A stretch of 64,000 nt of DNA from JAEUMD01 sp050250815 (GTDB lineage: Bacteria; Pseudomonadota; Alphaproteobacteria; Rhizobiales; Hyphomicrobiaceae): NCBI GenBank assembly GCA_050250815.1, contig JBFWNY010000001.1, positions 124,001 through 188,000 on the forward strand, read 5' to 3'. The position numbers and the translations under genes were made by a program. Positions within the stretch are counted from its first letter, which is position 1. Each line of letters begins with the position of its first letter. Of the stretch, positions 9,176 through 17,790 are shown one piece after another. The notes beneath the pieces are model-generated. The model was not told the origin of the DNA and did not search any database. It saw only the letters and a list, made by a program, of their open reading frames with translations.

Positions 9176-10213
9176 TTGAAGCACACGCTGGAAATTGAAA
9201 AGCCCGTTTCTCCGCGACGCCACGTGGCCCCTCGCAAGGAGCGCGCTGGTGTGGAGATTGGGCTCAACGCCGCGATCGTCTCCGTTCAAAACGACGAGCC
9301 GGTTGTCCTTGTCGTTCGCGATGAGACGGAGCCGCACGCGGCGGGCGACAGCCTGCCCTACGGACCGTTCGCGCCGCTCGAACACCGCACCCTGGAAATC
9401 GGATTGAGATCATGGGTGCGTGCGCAGACGGGCCTGGATTTCGGCTACGTCGAGCAGCTGTACACGTTTGGCGATCGCGGACGTCACGCGCAGGCCGACG
9501 ACCAGCAGCCCCACGTCGTTTCGATCGGTTATCTCGCCCTCACGCATTTCGATGACGCGGAGGACCAGACCCGGGGTACCTGGCGCAGCTGGTATCACTA
9601 TTTTCCGTGGGAGGACTGGCGTAAGGGCCGTCCGGCCGTCCTCGACGAGGAGATCGTTCCTCGCTTGCGCACATGGGCGGCATCGCCGCAGTTGCGTCCG
9701 TCCTCCGAGCGCCCGCTGCGCCGCGAGGATCGGCTGCGCATGTGCTTTGGCATCGATGGCGGCACGTGGGACGAAGAGAAGGTACTCGACCGCTACGAGC
9801 TTCTCTACGAAGCGGGCCTAGCCGAAGAGGCACGTCGCGATCGCCCTGAGACGGCTGGCGCGGCGCAGCACTTTGCTGGTCTTGGAGGATCGATGGTGTA
9901 CGACCACCGGCGCATCCTGGCGACGGCCATCAGCCGCCTGCGAGCGAAGATCAAGTACAGGCCGGTCGTCTTCGAGCTCATGCCACCCGAATTCACGCTG
10001 TTCGAATTGCAAAAGACGGTGGAGGCGATCCTCGGCCCGCATCTTCACAAGCAGAATTTCCGCAGGCTCGTGGAGTCAGCAGGTCTCGTGGAGCCGACGG
10101 GTGACATGAAGACGAGGACCGGCGGCCGTCCGGCGAAGTTGTTCCGGTTCCGGCGCGAGGTGCTCCTGGAGCGTCCCGCTCCCGGTGTGCGCGTCAAGCC
10201 GGGCCGCGCTTGA
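9176..10213 (+). CDS. nadQ: NadQ-type Nudix-related regulator of NAD synthesis
   Basis: A 345-aa protein with an N-terminal Nudix-like domain (about residues 25-165) and a C-terminal winged-helix region (about 225-330, with FTLFELQKTVEAILG and KQNFRRLVE). This is the architecture of NrtR/NadQ regulators. The Nudix box keeps G63-x5-E69 and TGL but has lost the catalytic REXXEE glutamates (LRSWVRAQ), so it should bind a ligand and not hydrolyse. TTG start with GGGGGA upstream. It sits directly before nadABC, whose upstream region carries paired palindromes. Target and effector are inferred from context. Confidence 0.8.
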   Translation: MKHTLEIEKPVSPRRHVAPRKERAGVEIGLNAAIVSVQNDEPVVLVVRDETEPHAAGDSLPYGPFAPLEHRTLEIGLRSWVRAQTGLDFGYVEQLYTFGDRGRHAQADDQQPHVVSIGYLALTHFDDAEDQTRGTWRSWYHYFPWEDWRKGRPAVLDEEIVPRLRTWAASPQLRPSSERPLRREDRLRMCFGIDGGTWDEEKVLDRYELLYEAGLAEEARRDRPETAGAAQHFAGLGGSMVYDHRRILATAISRLRAKIKYRPVVFELMPPEFTLFELQKTVEAILGPHLHKQNFRRLVESAGLVEPTGDMKTRTGGRPAKLFRFRREVLLERPAPGVRVKPGRA

Positions 10214-10327
10214 GCCTTCGACAGAGCAGGTCAGAGTCAATTCGCGCCGGTTGCCGGCCGCGTGGCCTGCTCTGAGCACTCCGCAAGACTTTGATTTGGC
10301 GCCCTCGATGTGCTGAAGAGGTTCGAT

Positions 10328-10435
10328 CCGGCTGATAGGTGTTGCCTAGCCGGTAATCGAAAACTTCAGTGCCCGGCGCAGGGATAATCCCTTTAAAACT
10401 GGTTGCCGCTGCCCTATCTTAAACGGCAGCGGCAA
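10328..10435. other. intergenic hairpins between nadQ and nadA
   Basis: The 391-bp gap between nadQ and nadA carries two dyads upstream of the operators. One is CCGGCT...AGCCGG (10328-10353) with an inner AGG/CCT extension. The other is a perfect 11-bp stem TTGCCGCTGCC/GGCAGCGGCAA (10403-10435) with an 11-nt loop. Neither is followed by a U-run. They may end the nadQ transcript or add further protein-binding sites. The rest of the gap beyond these and the operators shows nothing I can name. Confidence 0.45.
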
Positions 10436-10451
10436 TGCTCTGCTAGAGCAT
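10435..10451. promoter_or_regulatory. candidate NadQ operator 1
   Basis: Perfect 17-bp palindrome ATGCTCT-GCT-AGAGCAT. A CATAAT hexamer (10449-10454), a possible -10 element, overlaps its right arm, so a bound repressor would block it. It shares its ATGCTC-N5-GAGCAT core with the second site, whose centre lies 63 bp away. Assignment to NadQ is inferred from position. Confidence 0.6.
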
Positions 10452-10495
10452 AATGAATTGGGGTGCGGCTCATGCCGTTGAGAGTCACGCTCCAG

Positions 10496-10516
10496 AAATG
10501 CTCAAAACGAGCATTT
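10496..10516. promoter_or_regulatory. candidate NadQ operator 2
   Basis: Perfect palindrome AAATGCTC-AAAAC-GAGCATTT with 8-bp arms, the same ATGCTC-N5-GAGCAT core as operator 1. Centre-to-centre distance is 63 bp, six helical turns, which places both on one face of the helix and would allow cooperative binding or looping. Confidence 0.6.
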
Positions 10517-10604
10517 TAGAAGTGAGGGTGATCGGCCTGTGGCCATCGCGCTCGCGAAAGTCCGGAAGCGTCTTGGCGCCCGCCGGCAAACGAAAGGTAG
10601 GGAC

Positions 10605-11669
10605 ATGAGCATCTCACCGGCCGTTTCCGCCACCTGCAGCAAGCCGGTTGGGACGGCCTCGCCAGCAGAACCGGCGTTGCCCGCGTTCACCCCGGCTCTG
10701 GCCGCCGAAATGGCGCCGCTCTACGAGCGGGTGAAGCACGTCGTCACGCCGATGGAGTGGCCGCACTATGCGCCGCTGATCAAGGCGATCAACGACCTCA
10801 AGAAGGAGCGCAACGCGGTCATCCTGGCGCATAACTACATGACGCCTGAGATCTTCCACTGCGTTGGCGATTTCCGCGGCGACAGCCTGCAGCTGGCCAA
10901 GGAGGCGGCACGCACCGAGGCCGACGTGATCGTGCAGGCGGGCGTGCACTTCATGGCCGAGACTTCGAAGTTGCTGTCGCCCGACAAGACGGTGCTGATC
11001 CCGGACATGAAGGCCGGCTGTTCGCTCGCCGAGTCGATCACCGCCGAGGACGTCCGCATGCTGCGGGACGCCTATCCCGGCGTGCCCATCGTCACCTATG
11101 TGAACACGTCTGCCGCTGTGAAGGCGGAGTGCGACATCACTTGCACCTCGTCGAATGCGGTCAAGGTTGTCGAGAGCCTCGGCAGTCCGCGCGTCCTTCT
11201 CATTCCCGACGAGTACCTGGCGAAGTACGTGCAGACCAAGACCAAGGTGGAGATCATCGCCTGGAAGGGTCATTGCGAGGTGCACGAGCGCTTCACGGCC
11301 GAAGAGCTGGAGGCGTTCCGGGCGGCCGATCCGGCGACGCGGATCATTGCACACCCCGAGTGCCCGCCCGACGTTATCAAGGCGTCGGACTTCACCGGCT
11401 CGACGGCGGCCATGATCGACTGGGTCAAGACGAAGCGGCCCAAGAAGGTCGTGCTCGTCACCGAATGCTCGATGTCGTCCAACGTCGCCGCCGAGGTGCC
11501 GGACGTGGAGTTCGTGCGCCCGTGCAACCTCTGCCCGCACATGAAGCGCATCAGCCTCGAGAAGATCTACGAGAGCCTGCGCGACATGAAGCATGAGGTT
11601 CATGTCGATCCGGACGTCGCGCAGAAGGCGCGGCGCGCGGTCGAGCGCATGGTCAACTTGACCAACTGA
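10605..11669 (+). CDS. nadA: quinolinate synthase
   Basis: A 354-aa [4Fe-4S] enzyme condensing iminoaspartate with dihydroxyacetone phosphate to quinolinate. Candidate cluster cysteines are in AGCSLAE (C139), HPECP (C253) and PCNLCPHMK (C307/C310); LAHNYMTPE is the substrate-loop block. The start at 10605 is chosen for AAAGG 7 nt upstream. A GTG 22 codons earlier at 10539 remains possible. It heads nadA-nadB-nadC. Confidence 0.95.
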   Translation: MSISPAVSATCSKPVGTASPAEPALPAFTPALAAEMAPLYERVKHVVTPMEWPHYAPLIKAINDLKKERNAVILAHNYMTPEIFHCVGDFRGDSLQLAKEAARTEADVIVQAGVHFMAETSKLLSPDKTVLIPDMKAGCSLAESITAEDVRMLRDAYPGVPIVTYVNTSAAVKAECDITCTSSNAVKVVESLGSPRVLLIPDEYLAKYVQTKTKVEIIAWKGHCEVHERFTAEELEAFRAADPATRIIAHPECPPDVIKASDFTGSTAAMIDWVKTKRPKKVVLVTECSMSSNVAAEVPDVEFVRPCNLCPHMKRISLEKIYESLRDMKHEVHVDPDVAQKARRAVERMVNLTN

Positions 11670-11758
11670 TGGTGGCGCCCGCTGCCGGTCCTGAGCAGCG
11701 GGCGTCTGAATTTCGCAGCGCGTAACGGCCGCGCAAGGGCGGTCGACGGAGCACGACG

Positions 11759-13474
11759 ATGACACAGCGCAAGGGCAGGCAGGCCGGCCGGCGTAGGTCC
11801 TCTCCGCAGCATCATCATGCCTCGCCCGTTCCAAGCCCCGGCCGGGGCGACATCGTCATCGTGGGAGCGGGTCTTGCCGGTCTCTATGCGGCCTTGAAGC
11901 TTGCACCGGTCCCCGTCACCGTCGTTGCCGCCGCGCCGCTGGGCGAAGGAGCCTCCAGCGTCTGGGCGCAGGGCGGCATCGCCGCCGCGGTGGGCGAAGG
12001 CGATACGCCCGCGCGCCACGCCGCCGACACGGTGCGCGCCGGCGCCGGCATCGTCGACGAGGACATCGCGAGGCTCGTCGCGGAGGAAGCGCCGGAGCGC
12101 ATTGCAGACCTGCTGCGCTACGGTGTGCCCTTCGACCGTGACCTGGAGGGCCACTACGTTCTTTCGCGCGAGGCCGCCCATTCCGAAAAGCGCGTGGTGC
12201 GGGTGGCTGGTGACCGCGCCGGATACGCGATCATGCAGGCGCTGATCGCACGCGTGCGGGCAACTCCCTCGATCCGCCTGCTGGAAGGCTACGAGGCGAT
12301 CGACCTAGTGCACCACAAGGGCGTCGTGACGGGTGTGCGGCTGCTGCACGACAGCAAGAGTGCCGGTGCCAAGCGTGTGTTCGAGCTGCTGCCGGCGCGA
12401 GCCGTGGTTCTGGCGACCGGCGGTATCGGGGCGCTCTATGCGGTCACTACCAATCCGGCTTACGCGCGCGGCGAGGCCATCGCATTCGCGGCGCGGGCGG
12501 GCGCGGTCATCGCGGACGCCGAGTTCGTTCAGTTTCATCCGACCGCGCTTGACGTGGGCGCCGATCCTGCGCCGCTCGCGTCCGAAGCGCTGCGCGGCGA
12601 AGGCGCGGTGCTGATCAACAGCGAAGGCCAGCGCTTCATGCGCGCGGCCCACGTGGACGCGGAACTGGCGCCCCGCGACGTCGTCGCACGCGCCGTGTTC
12701 TCGGAGATTGCGGCGGGCCGACGCGTCTTTCTCGATTGCCGCGAGGCGATCGGCGCGCACTTTCCGAAGCTGTTCCCGACCGTCTACGCCCACTGCCGCG
12801 CTGCGGGTATCGATCCGGTCCGCATGCCGATTCCGGTGGCGCCGGCCGAGCACTATCATATGGGCGGCATCGAGACGGATGCGAACGGCCGCACCAGCGT
12901 GAGTGGCCTGTGGGCGGTCGGCGAGGTTGCCTCGACGGGGCTGCACGGTGCCAATCGGCTGGCGTCGAACTCGCTGCTGGAGGCGGTGGTGTTCGCTGCA
13001 CGCGCAGCCGAGGACATCGCACGCTCCGTAGCATCGGGTGACGGGCTGGTCGCCGCCAAGCTGCACGCGGCCGAGGGACTACCGGAAGGCGACCCTTCGA
13101 GGCGCCGGTCGCAGGTGGCCGAGATCCGCCGCATCATGGCCGAAGACGTCGGCGTCGTACGCAATCGCCGTAGCTTGCAGCGGGCGCTGGCGGCGCTCGT
13201 CCATGTCGCGGGCGATGCGGAAGGTGACGTGCAGCTGTCCAACATGGCGCTGGCCGCGCGCTTCGTGGCCGCCGCCGCTCTCAAGCGGCGCGAAAGCCGT
13301 GGCGGCCACTACCGGAGCGATTATCCCGAGGCGGCGCCGGCACTCGCGTGCCGGTCGCGGCTGACGCTGGCGGATCTGACCGACATCGAGGCCGCTGTTC
13401 TGGCAACAGTGCGTGATCGCGTGCCCGAGAGCTGGGTCACGGAGACGGCGGCTCAGCACACCGTGGCTCCGTGA
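11759..13474 (+). CDS. nadB: L-aspartate oxidase
   Basis: A 571-aa FAD enzyme oxidising L-aspartate to iminoaspartate, the substrate of NadA. The dinucleotide fold GAGLAGL is at residues 36-42, after a basic, His-rich N-terminal extension. SSVWAQGGIAA and HYHMGGIETDANGRTS are the FAD- and substrate-site blocks shared with fumarate reductase flavoproteins. GGAG lies 8 nt before the ATG. The 89-bp gap from nadA and near contact with nadC support one operon. Confidence 0.95.
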   Translation: MTQRKGRQAGRRRSSPQHHHASPVPSPGRGDIVIVGAGLAGLYAALKLAPVPVTVVAAAPLGEGASSVWAQGGIAAAVGEGDTPARHAADTVRAGAGIVDEDIARLVAEEAPERIADLLRYGVPFDRDLEGHYVLSREAAHSEKRVVRVAGDRAGYAIMQALIARVRATPSIRLLEGYEAIDLVHHKGVVTGVRLLHDSKSAGAKRVFELLPARAVVLATGGIGALYAVTTNPAYARGEAIAFAARAGAVIADAEFVQFHPTALDVGADPAPLASEALRGEGAVLINSEGQRFMRAAHVDAELAPRDVVARAVFSEIAAGRRVFLDCREAIGAHFPKLFPTVYAHCRAAGIDPVRMPIPVAPAEHYHMGGIETDANGRTSVSGLWAVGEVASTGLHGANRLASNSLLEAVVFAARAAEDIARSVASGDGLVAAKLHAAEGLPEGDPSRRRSQVAEIRRIMAEDVGVVRNRRSLQRALAALVHVAGDAEGDVQLSNMALAARFVAAAALKRRESRGGHYRSDYPEAAPALACRSRLTLADLTDIEAAVLATVRDRVPESWVTETAAQHTVAP

Positions 13475-13481
13475 GCGCCAT

Positions 13482-14426
13482 ATGAGCACGAGAGCGAAGT
13501 CTTCTCGCGGCGGGGCTGCCAGGACCGAGGTAGATGCCGCATCGCCGGTGGTTCGGCCTCGACCCAGGCAGGCGCGTGAATTGGCGCCGCTGCCGCAGCC
13601 GTTGATCGCGCGTGCCGTGGCCGAGGCGCTTGCCGAGGACCTGGGTCTTGTCGGTGATATCACTACGGCTGCAACGATCCCGGCCGAAGCGAAGGCCCGG
13701 GCCATGCTGCGCACGCGCAAGACGGGCGTGGTCAGCGGGCTCGACGTTGCCGAGGCTGCATTCCGCGCGCTCGACCCAGCGATCTCGTTCTCATGCCTGT
13801 GTGCCGATGGCGACGAGGTTCCGGCGGGTGCGACGCTGTCGAACATCGAGGGCGACGCGCGTGCCATCCTGTCGGCTGAGCGCGTCGCCCTCAACTTCAT
13901 GGGCCGCATGTCCGGTATCGCGACGCTGACGGCGCGCTATGTCGGCGCGGTGGCGCAATCGCGCGCCGCCATCGTCGATACGCGCAAGACGACACCGGGG
14001 CTGCGAGCGTTCGAGAAATACGCGGTCCGGTGCGGCGGTGGATGCAATCACCGAATTGGATTGTTCGATGCGGTGCTGATCAAGGACAATCACATCGCGG
14101 CGGCGGGCGGCATCGGCACGGCGGTGGCGGCGGCGCGTCGCAACGCCGGTCACATGGTCAAGATCGAGGTCGAAGTTGATAGCCTCGAGCAATTGGCCGA
14201 GGCGTTGCAGCATCGCATCGATGCGGTGCTGCTCGACAACATGTCGCCTGAGACGCTGCGGCGGGCCGTGGAGATGGTCGCGGGGCGGGCTCTGACCGAG
14301 GCATCGGGCGGCGTCAGCCTGGAAAACGTCGCGGCCATAGCCGAAACGGGTGTCGATCTGATCTCGGTAGGTGCACTCACCCATTCGGCGCCGGTGCTCG
14401 ATCTCGGCCTTGATTTTGCCGACTAA
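13482..14426 (+). CDS. nadC: nicotinate-nucleotide pyrophosphorylase (carboxylating)
   Basis: A 314-aa quinolinate phosphoribosyltransferase that makes nicotinate mononucleotide and closes the de novo NAD route begun by NadB and NadA. RTRKTTPG-type DTRKTTPGLR, KYAVRCGGGCNHR and LIKDNHIAAAG are the PRPP- and quinolinate-binding blocks. The first ~28 residues are a variable basic extension. The start lies 7 nt after the nadB stop, consistent with translational coupling. Confidence 0.95.
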   Translation: MSTRAKSSRGGAARTEVDAASPVVRPRPRQARELAPLPQPLIARAVAEALAEDLGLVGDITTAATIPAEAKARAMLRTRKTGVVSGLDVAEAAFRALDPAISFSCLCADGDEVPAGATLSNIEGDARAILSAERVALNFMGRMSGIATLTARYVGAVAQSRAAIVDTRKTTPGLRAFEKYAVRCGGGCNHRIGLFDAVLIKDNHIAAAGGIGTAVAAARRNAGHMVKIEVEVDSLEQLAEALQHRIDAVLLDNMSPETLRRAVEMVAGRALTEASGGVSLENVAAIAETGVDLISVGALTHSAPVLDLGLDFAD

Positions 14427-14446
14427 CCGGGCTTGATGCATGGACC

Positions 14447-14461
14447 CCGGCGTCACGCCGG
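14447..14461 (+). terminator. weak hairpin after nadC
   Basis: CCGGCG-TCA-CGCCGG begins 20 nt after the nadC stop and is followed by ATTTCG. The 6-bp stem with a short T-rich tail is a plausible but weak end of the nad operon. Confidence 0.35.
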
Positions 14462-14566
14462 ATTTCGCCCTCTGGCGCAGGAGCCGGGCGAGCACCATAT
14501 GTCGGCAGCGTATGACGTTTGGCCCCGGCGAGCGTGGCTCGCGGAACGCGCCTGGAGGCACCGCAC

Positions 14567-14788
14567 ATGAACGGCATCGCCATCATCGTCTTCATCGGCT
14601 CGCTGTGCATCGTGGGCGGCATCGTCGGCGCGCTGCTGGCCGGCTTCAAGAACCGCGATTATTCGTTCTGGGCAGCTTGGGGCTTCCTGTTCCCGCCTTC
14701 CATCCTCGTTCTGTTGCTGTTGCCCAAACATGTCGGCCCCCGCCCGCGTCGCCCTACGCTTGACGAGGAAGACCGGATGCATCTTTGA
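14567..14788 (+). CDS. small membrane protein, unknown function
   Basis: A 73-aa protein with two hydrophobic segments (about residues 2-24 and 32-52) and a basic/acidic tail ending RPTLDEEDRMHL. GGAGG stands 8 nt upstream of the ATG at 14567, which makes real translation likely. It lies between nadC and the convergent truA. I do not recognise a family; it resembles small two-span inner-membrane proteins seen widely in this order. Confidence 0.7.
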   Translation: MNGIAIIVFIGSLCIVGGIVGALLAGFKNRDYSFWAAWGFLFPPSILVLLLLPKHVGPRPRRPTLDEEDRMHL

Positions 14789-14795
14789 GGCCCGA

Positions 14796-15542
14796 TCAGC
14801 TCGCCGCGTAGTCCACGCCAACGAGATAGAGGCCAGCGGCAGGCGCTACCACGCCGCAGCGGGCACGGTTGCGCGCGGCAAGAGCTGCGGCGACATCGGC
14901 TGACGTCCACTTGCCTTCGCCGACGTACTTGAGCGTGCCTACCATCGAGCGCACCTGGTGGTGCAGGAACGAGCGCGCATGGGCGCGGATGAGTAACTCA
15001 TCGCCGTCCCGCATGACGTCGAGCACATCGAGCGTGCGGACAGGGGACGTGGCCTGGCACTGCGCATCCCGGAACGTGGTGAAGTCGTGCCGGCCGACGA
15101 GGGCACGCGCAGCTTCGGCCATGCGCTGTGCATCGAGCGGCACCGCCACCCACCACACGCGATCGCGCAGCAGGGCCGGGGGCGAACGCCTATTGAGGAT
15201 GCGGTATAGGTAGCGCCTTCCGGTTGCCGAGAAGCGCGCATCGAAGTCGGCGGCGACCTCGTCGCACGTGACGATGGCGACAGGCGCCGGGCGAAGGTGA
15301 AAGTTGACGGCCTCGCGGATCGTGCGGGGCTCGCGCGGGGCGGTGAGATCGAAATGCGCGACCTGTCCAAGCGCATGCACGCCGGTATCGGTCCGCCCAG
15401 CCGCGCGCAGGCTCACGCGCTCGCCGCAAAAGCGGAAAATGGCTTCCTCCAGGGCACCCTGCACGGTTGCGCCGCTCGCCTGGCGCTGCCAGCCGAGAAA
15501 GGGCGTGCCGTCATATTCGATGGTGATGCGGTAGCGCGGCAT
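14796..15542 (-). CDS. truA: tRNA pseudouridine(38-40) synthase
   Basis: A 248-aa TruA enzyme modifying positions 38-40 of tRNA anticodon arms. The catalytic aspartate is D52 in AAGRTDTGVHA; ITIEYDGTPFLGWQRQ and FLHHQVRSMVG are conserved blocks. The chosen start MPRYR matches the family N-terminus, but no ribosome binding site precedes it; a GTG 16 codons upstream (15590) is an alternative. truA, a secreted protein, fmt and def all run in the same direction here. Confidence 0.93.
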   Translation of the reverse strand: MPRYRITIEYDGTPFLGWQRQASGATVQGALEEAIFRFCGERVSLRAAGRTDTGVHALGQVAHFDLTAPREPRTIREAVNFHLRPAPVAIVTCDEVAADFDARFSATGRRYLYRILNRRSPPALLRDRVWWVAVPLDAQRMAEAARALVGRHDFTTFRDAQCQATSPVRTLDVLDVMRDGDELLIRAHARSFLHHQVRSMVGTLKYVGEGKWTSADVAAALAARNRARCGVVAPAAGLYLVGVDYAAS

Positions 15543-15631
15543 AGGGAGGAATAGATAGCCGCGCACGCCCGCGATCGCCAGTCGCGTCACGTCGCGATGG
15601 CTGAGTGGGGAGCAGCCGTTTGGCGCTCACA

Positions 15632-16030
15632 TCAGCGGGGACCGCCGTGGCCGCCGCCGCGGTGCCCGCCGCCGCGGTGGCCATGATAGCCGCGAGCGCC
15701 GGGCCCGTATCCGTAATAGCCGCCGTAGACGGGTGCGCCGGACGAGGAGCTGTCCTCGCGCTCGGGGCTCTCATTGTAATTGTAATTGTAGCGGCGCTCC
15801 GTCACCGTCGTTTCGTTGAAGCCCATGCTCAGCGGCGTGATGCCGCCGGGATTGATGATCACGCGCTTCGTTGGCGGCAGCGGGCGGAACACGCGCACGC
15901 CTTCCTCGATGGTGACGACGGCACCGTAGAACGGCCGCGTCTCGATGCGTGTCGTGCCGTCGGCGGCGGCAGGCGCCGCCAGGGCTGCAAGAGAACCCAC
16001 TGCCAGGACTGCCCTCAGAAGATTACGCAT
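15632..16030 (-). CDS. secreted His/Gly-rich protein, unknown function
   Basis: A 132-aa protein with a clear signal peptide (MRNLLRAVLAVGSLAALAAPAAA). The mature part holds one conserved-looking stretch (GVRVFRPLPPTKRVIINPGG), a Tyr/Asn-rich linker, and a tail of Gly-His repeats (GHRGGGHRGGGHGG) that could bind metal. GGAGGAG lies 7 nt upstream of the ATG. It separates fmt from truA. The function is unknown; metal or envelope roles would be guesses. Confidence 0.75.
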   Translation of the reverse strand: MRNLLRAVLAVGSLAALAAPAAADGTTRIETRPFYGAVVTIEEGVRVFRPLPPTKRVIINPGGITPLSMGFNETTVTERRYNYNYNESPEREDSSSSGAPVYGGYYGYGPGARGYHGHRGGGHRGGGHGGPR

Positions 16031-16183
16031 GCACACACTCCTCCGCATGAGGCGCCCGCGACGGGAGCGCTCGGGTCAGAGTACCATCCTAGCGAGGGTG
16101 GATCGCGGCGGCTCAACGGTTCGTAAACCATGATTAACGCGAGCCGGATCGCCACCGGATCGAGCTGGCGCAGGGGCGGTTCG

Positions 16184-17128
16184 TCAACGGCGGCGGCCCA
16201 CCAGCGTCCCGTGCGGCAGCGGGAAGCCGCGCAAAAGTTCTCCGGCGGGCTGGGCCTTGCGTCCGGCTCGCTGCACCTCGAGGAGGCGCACGGCGCCCTC
16301 CCCGCAGGCGATAGTGAGTTCGTCATCGATAATCTCGCCAGGGCGGCCGCTGCCCCCGTACGGCTCTGACCGCAGTACCTTGATGCGTTCGCTCCGGCCG
16401 GCCGCCTCGACCTCGAACCAGGCTCCCGGCACGGGCGAAAGGCCGCGGATGAGGTCGTGTATCGCGCGGGCGGGGCGCGTGAAGTCGATTTCGGCCTCGG
16501 ACTTGTCGATCTTGGCGGCGTAGGTCACGCCCTCGGCGGCCTGTGGCTTGGCCTGGACCCCGCCCACTTCCATCGCCGCCAAGGTCTCAACCATCAGCCG
16601 CGCGCCGATGCCCGACAGCCGCTCGCCCAACTCGCCCGCCGTCTCCAGCGGCGCGATCGGCGTGTGCGCAGTCATCAGCACCGGGCCGGTGTCGAGCCCG
16701 GCCTCCATCTGCATGGTATTGACGCCAGTCTCCGGGTCGCCCGCCATGATCGCCCTCTGAATCGGTGCCGCACCGCGCCAGCGCGGCAACAGCGAGCCAT
16801 GCAGATTGATGCAGCCGAGGCGCGGGGCGTTCAGCACCGGCTTCGGCAGGATCAGCCCGTAGGCGACGACGACGGCAACATCGGCATCGAGGGCCGCGAA
16901 CTCGGCTTGCGCTTCGGGCCCCTTGAGGTTCAGCGGCGTCCGCACCGTCAGCCCCCGGGCAGAAGCAAACGCGTGGACGGGCGAGGGTGTCTCGGCAAGT
17001 CCACGGCGTCCGGCCGGGCGTGGTGGCTGGGAGTAGACCGCGAGGATGTGGTGGCCGGCGCCGATCAGCGCCGCCAGCGTGGGAACCGCAAACTGCGGTG
17101 TGCCCATGAAAACGATAGCTAGGCTCAT
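16184..17128 (-). CDS. fmt: methionyl-tRNA formyltransferase
   Basis: A 314-aa enzyme that formylates initiator Met-tRNA using 10-formyl-THF. INLHGSLLPRWRGAAPIQ (near residues 107-124) carries the active-site Asn/His region, FMGTPQFAVP is the N-terminal Rossmann start, and QPPRPAGRRG is the tRNA-contact loop. It lies 40 bp after def in the same direction, forming the usual def-fmt pair. Confidence 0.95.
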   Translation of the reverse strand: MSLAIVFMGTPQFAVPTLAALIGAGHHILAVYSQPPRPAGRRGLAETPSPVHAFASARGLTVRTPLNLKGPEAQAEFAALDADVAVVVAYGLILPKPVLNAPRLGCINLHGSLLPRWRGAAPIQRAIMAGDPETGVNTMQMEAGLDTGPVLMTAHTPIAPLETAGELGERLSGIGARLMVETLAAMEVGGVQAKPQAAEGVTYAAKIDKSEAEIDFTRPARAIHDLIRGLSPVPGAWFEVEAAGRSERIKVLRSEPYGGSGRPGEIIDDELTIACGEGAVRLLEVQRAGRKAQPAGELLRGFPLPHGTLVGRRR

Positions 17129-17168
17129 GCGCCCTGTCCGCCCTGCCGCTGCCGGCGCCCAAAGCGCC

Positions 17169-17678
17169 TCACAACCCGCGCGCCTGCTTCTTGAAGCGGC
17201 GCACGATCATGTCGCGCTTGAGCCGGGACAGGTAGTCGATGATCAGGCGCCCGTCGAGGTGGTCCACCTCGTGCTGTATGGCGGTCGCGAGCAGTCCTTC
17301 GGCTTCGAGCTCGTTTGGCTTGCCGTCGGCGTCGAGGTAGCGCACGGTGAGCGTGGCCGGCCGTTCGATTTCTGCGAGCACGTCGGGCAGGGAGAGGCAG
17401 CCTTCTTCGTAGACCCGTTTGGTATCCCCCAGCCGAACGATCTGGGGATTGATCATCGCGATGGGTTGCGGCGGATCGTCCTTGCCGGCGACGTCGAGAA
17501 CCAAAAGGCGCCGCGGGACGTTGACCTGTACCCCTGCGAGGCCGACGCCGGGGGCGTCATACATCGTCTCGAACATGTCGGAGACAAGACGGCGCACGTC
17601 GTCATCGACGCGCTCGATGGGTGTCGATGGCGTCCTCAGAATGGGGTCGGGCAATTTGACAATGGGCAGAATGGCCAT
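17169..17678 (-). CDS. def: peptide deformylase
   Basis: A 169-aa metalloenzyme removing the formyl group from nascent proteins. All three motifs are present: GVGLA (residues 45-49), EGCLS (Cys94 ligand) and HEVDH (His136, Glu137, His140). It is followed by fmt. The divergent neighbour is the GH114-like gene, with a 112-bp shared upstream region. Confidence 0.96.
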   Translation of the reverse strand: MAILPIVKLPDPILRTPSTPIERVDDDVRRLVSDMFETMYDAPGVGLAGVQVNVPRRLLVLDVAGKDDPPQPIAMINPQIVRLGDTKRVYEEGCLSLPDVLAEIERPATLTVRYLDADGKPNELEAEGLLATAIQHEVDHLDGRLIIDYLSRLKRDMIVRRFKKQARGL

Positions 17679-17790
17679 GCCGGTGAGATAAGGGTGCCGA
17701 CATGCGGGGTCAATCGGATAACCAGGCCAGTGCGTCGTGGTGCGAATCCGGATTAGATTGTGGCCGCCGCTGCTTGGTGGGTGACGCTAC

